64,000 nt of DNA, from assembly GCA_028564675.1 (NCBI GenBank), contig JAOVVO010000310.1, positions 1-64,000 on the forward strand. The letters are read 5' to 3'. Positions 62,401 to 64,000 of this stretch are shown here, in pieces (the stretch's first letter is position 1; each line of letters opens with the position of its first letter). The stretch comes from Onchocerca lupi. Its lineage: Eukaryota; Nematoda; Chromadorea; Rhabditida; Onchocercidae. The notes beneath the pieces are model-generated. The model made no database searches. It was not told the origin of the DNA and saw nothing but the letters and a program-made list of their open reading frames with translations. A program made the translations under genes and the position numbers.

Positions 62401-64000
62401 CTTTTAACATCAAGCTACATTTCAGTGCAGTTCTGAATATCTCTTGGATTTTAGCTTTCAATGATAAATAATAATCCTCAAAAAATGGATAACAAGCTTA
62501 CGAAAGATAGATATTAAGCTCAACTAAAACATGGAATAACAAATAGAAAGATTTTTAAGTAATAAATTCATTGCATCTGACTTTATATTTGAATTTCAAC
62601 CCGCATATAATTTTTTCTTTCGAAATACTTTATACACATTTCAAAGAAAAAAGAAAATTAATAAAGCTTATTTGACAAATAAAGCCTGTTTCAAATTCAG
62701 AACTAATTCAATTTCAAAAATTATTCATTTAAGCTTGGTAAAAAGGTAATTTCTTGGAGCCAAATGATCGATCTAATCAAGCACCGAAATAATACGCGCT
62801 GTCTTCATTTTCCCTAGCAATAAAATTTCTGAGAAAAAAAGAAAAAATAAATTTTAGTCTAAATATTATTGTAATTTGTATATTAGATCCAAATTTAGCT
62901 GAAGAATTTTCATAGAAAATTATGGTTTAAAATTTTATTGCCAAATCATTGCAGAAACTGAATCATTTTTCATTGTTTTCATTTTAACATAGTTATTAAT
63001 TTCAAGAAATGCAAATCAAATGCATAGAATTTCCATATAACTGGAAATGCATCAGTGGAGATCAAAGAACTTTTTTGGATGACTTAAATTTCCAAAATTA
63101 CATCAGAAGATCACTTTTTTCTTTCGATAAAAAGTGCAGAAAAAAGTGTAAACATACTTTTTTTCTGGACTTTGTTCAGTCTTAAAATTAAACAATACTC
63201 ATCATTCAAGACTTAAAAAAAAATTTCGTATAGAATGCACAAAAAAAAAAGAAAAAAAAAACGAATTTTGACAAGAAAAAAACAGTAATGAAATTTGTGT
63301 CATTATAGAACAAGAAAAAAAGCTTCAAACTTACTACATTTCATTCGTAACCAGAAATATATGAAAATTAATTTACAGTGTTGAAATAATGAGTGGAATA
63401 GAAAAAACTCATTCCTCACCATAAAAGTTCATAGCAAAGGCAAATTTTTGGTAGTAAGAACAAAGTGCACAACCTGGGAAAGTTAATGTTAACTTTGAAT
63501 TAAAAAAGATCTTAGCATCATTAGTAAGAAATTGTAACGCTAGAACTGAATGAGCATCTATAATGTAAAATTCTAATAATTGATTTGAAAACTAGTTGCC
63601 CTGAAACACGATTAAGAGATGAAATCATTGATTGATAGATGAAGTTTTTGAAAAAAAAAAAAAGAATTTCGATCTTTAATGCCTTAAATTATGATCAACA
63701 ACAGGAGAAAAAATTCTATCGAAGAAGTACTATTTTAATAATAGCTGTAAAGAGAAATATATTACAATGTTATCATTAAAATAAACCATATTTTTGAATA
63801 TTCAAAAAATTAATGAAATAAAAATAAAAAAGTGACATTATTGAAAAGTTAACAAATTGCGAAAACGACATAACTATTCTGGTGGAAAGATAGGATATTA
63901 ATTGTTTTTTTTTTAATTGACCATCGTAAAAAATTACGAGCTTTTCGATAGTTTGGTCGGGAAATCATTATAAATATTTTCCGAATTCAAATCAAAAAGC
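59223..64000. other. AT-rich intergenic region
   Basis: Contains a poly(A) run of more than 20 bases (about 59421-59445) and many shorter A/T runs. No gene is recognised. The single stretch worth noting is the open minus-strand frame listed separately (61906-62142). Confidence 0.5.
61906..62142 (-). other. Weak candidate exon, 79 open codons
   Basis: From 62142 the minus strand reads EAAVLINCSKAGNEFVADIF… and …LSTLLVCFLVDEPEINIS… to a stop at 61906, without an ATG near the start. The first two thirds are protein-like and slightly GC-richer than the flanks. An acceptor-like ttttaag precedes it. No partner exons were found. Confidence 0.25.

Overview
The window reads as nuclear DNA of a parasitic nematode, most probably a filarial worm. 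It is very AT-rich, its genes are cut into many small exons with GT-AG introns, it carries a Major Sperm Protein (MSP) domain gene and a compact nematode-style tau-tubulin-kinase-like gene, and it holds broken fragments of two bacterial genes (dnaA and lpdA) of the alphaproteobacterial/Rickettsiales type. The simplest source of those is old Wolbachia DNA that moved into the nucleus. The species call is inference. All gene models are splices I built by hand, using intron phase and protein-family resemblance.

Layout. 1-15.2 kb: mostly non-coding AT-rich sequence with simple repeats and a decayed dnaA-like fragment near 5.2-5.5 kb. 15.27-16.17 kb (-): an unrecognised lysine-rich gene or relic, head-to-head with the next gene. 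16.23-36.30 kb (+): a complete 28-exon Na-K-2Cl cotransporter of the SLC12/NKCC family (1347 residues), the main gene of the window. 38.4-39.2 kb (+): open but interrupted reading frames, probably a decayed gene. 39.96-42.10 kb (+): a 5-exon MSP-domain plus coiled-coil protein. 42.58-45.24 kb (-), 5' end uncertain: a single-pass membrane protein of unknown family. 45.70-45.82 kb (-): the lpdA (dihydrolipoamide dehydrogenase) fragment. 46.88-49.03 kb (+): a PACRG-family pseudogene with a frameshift and two in-frame TAG codons; its last intron contains an LTR-like element. 49.29-53.38 kb (-): a complete 8-exon CK1/TTBK-like protein kinase (322 residues). 56.83-59.22 kb (-): a 4-exon type I membrane protein with a proline/tyrosine tail motif. 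59.2-64 kb: no recognisable gene, one weak candidate exon.

How the genes relate. The NKCC gene carries three RFx[V/I] docking motifs for the SPAK/OSR1 (nematode GCK-3) kinase and a likely threonine/serine phospho-switch, so its regulation by the WNK-SPAK pathway can be read from the sequence. The MSP gene, the TTBK-like kinase and the PACRG relic lie within about 14 kb. In nematodes the first two families are strongly associated with spermatogenesis, so this part may be a male-germline-biased neighbourhood (inference). Recent insertions and gene decay are concentrated at 38-49 kb.
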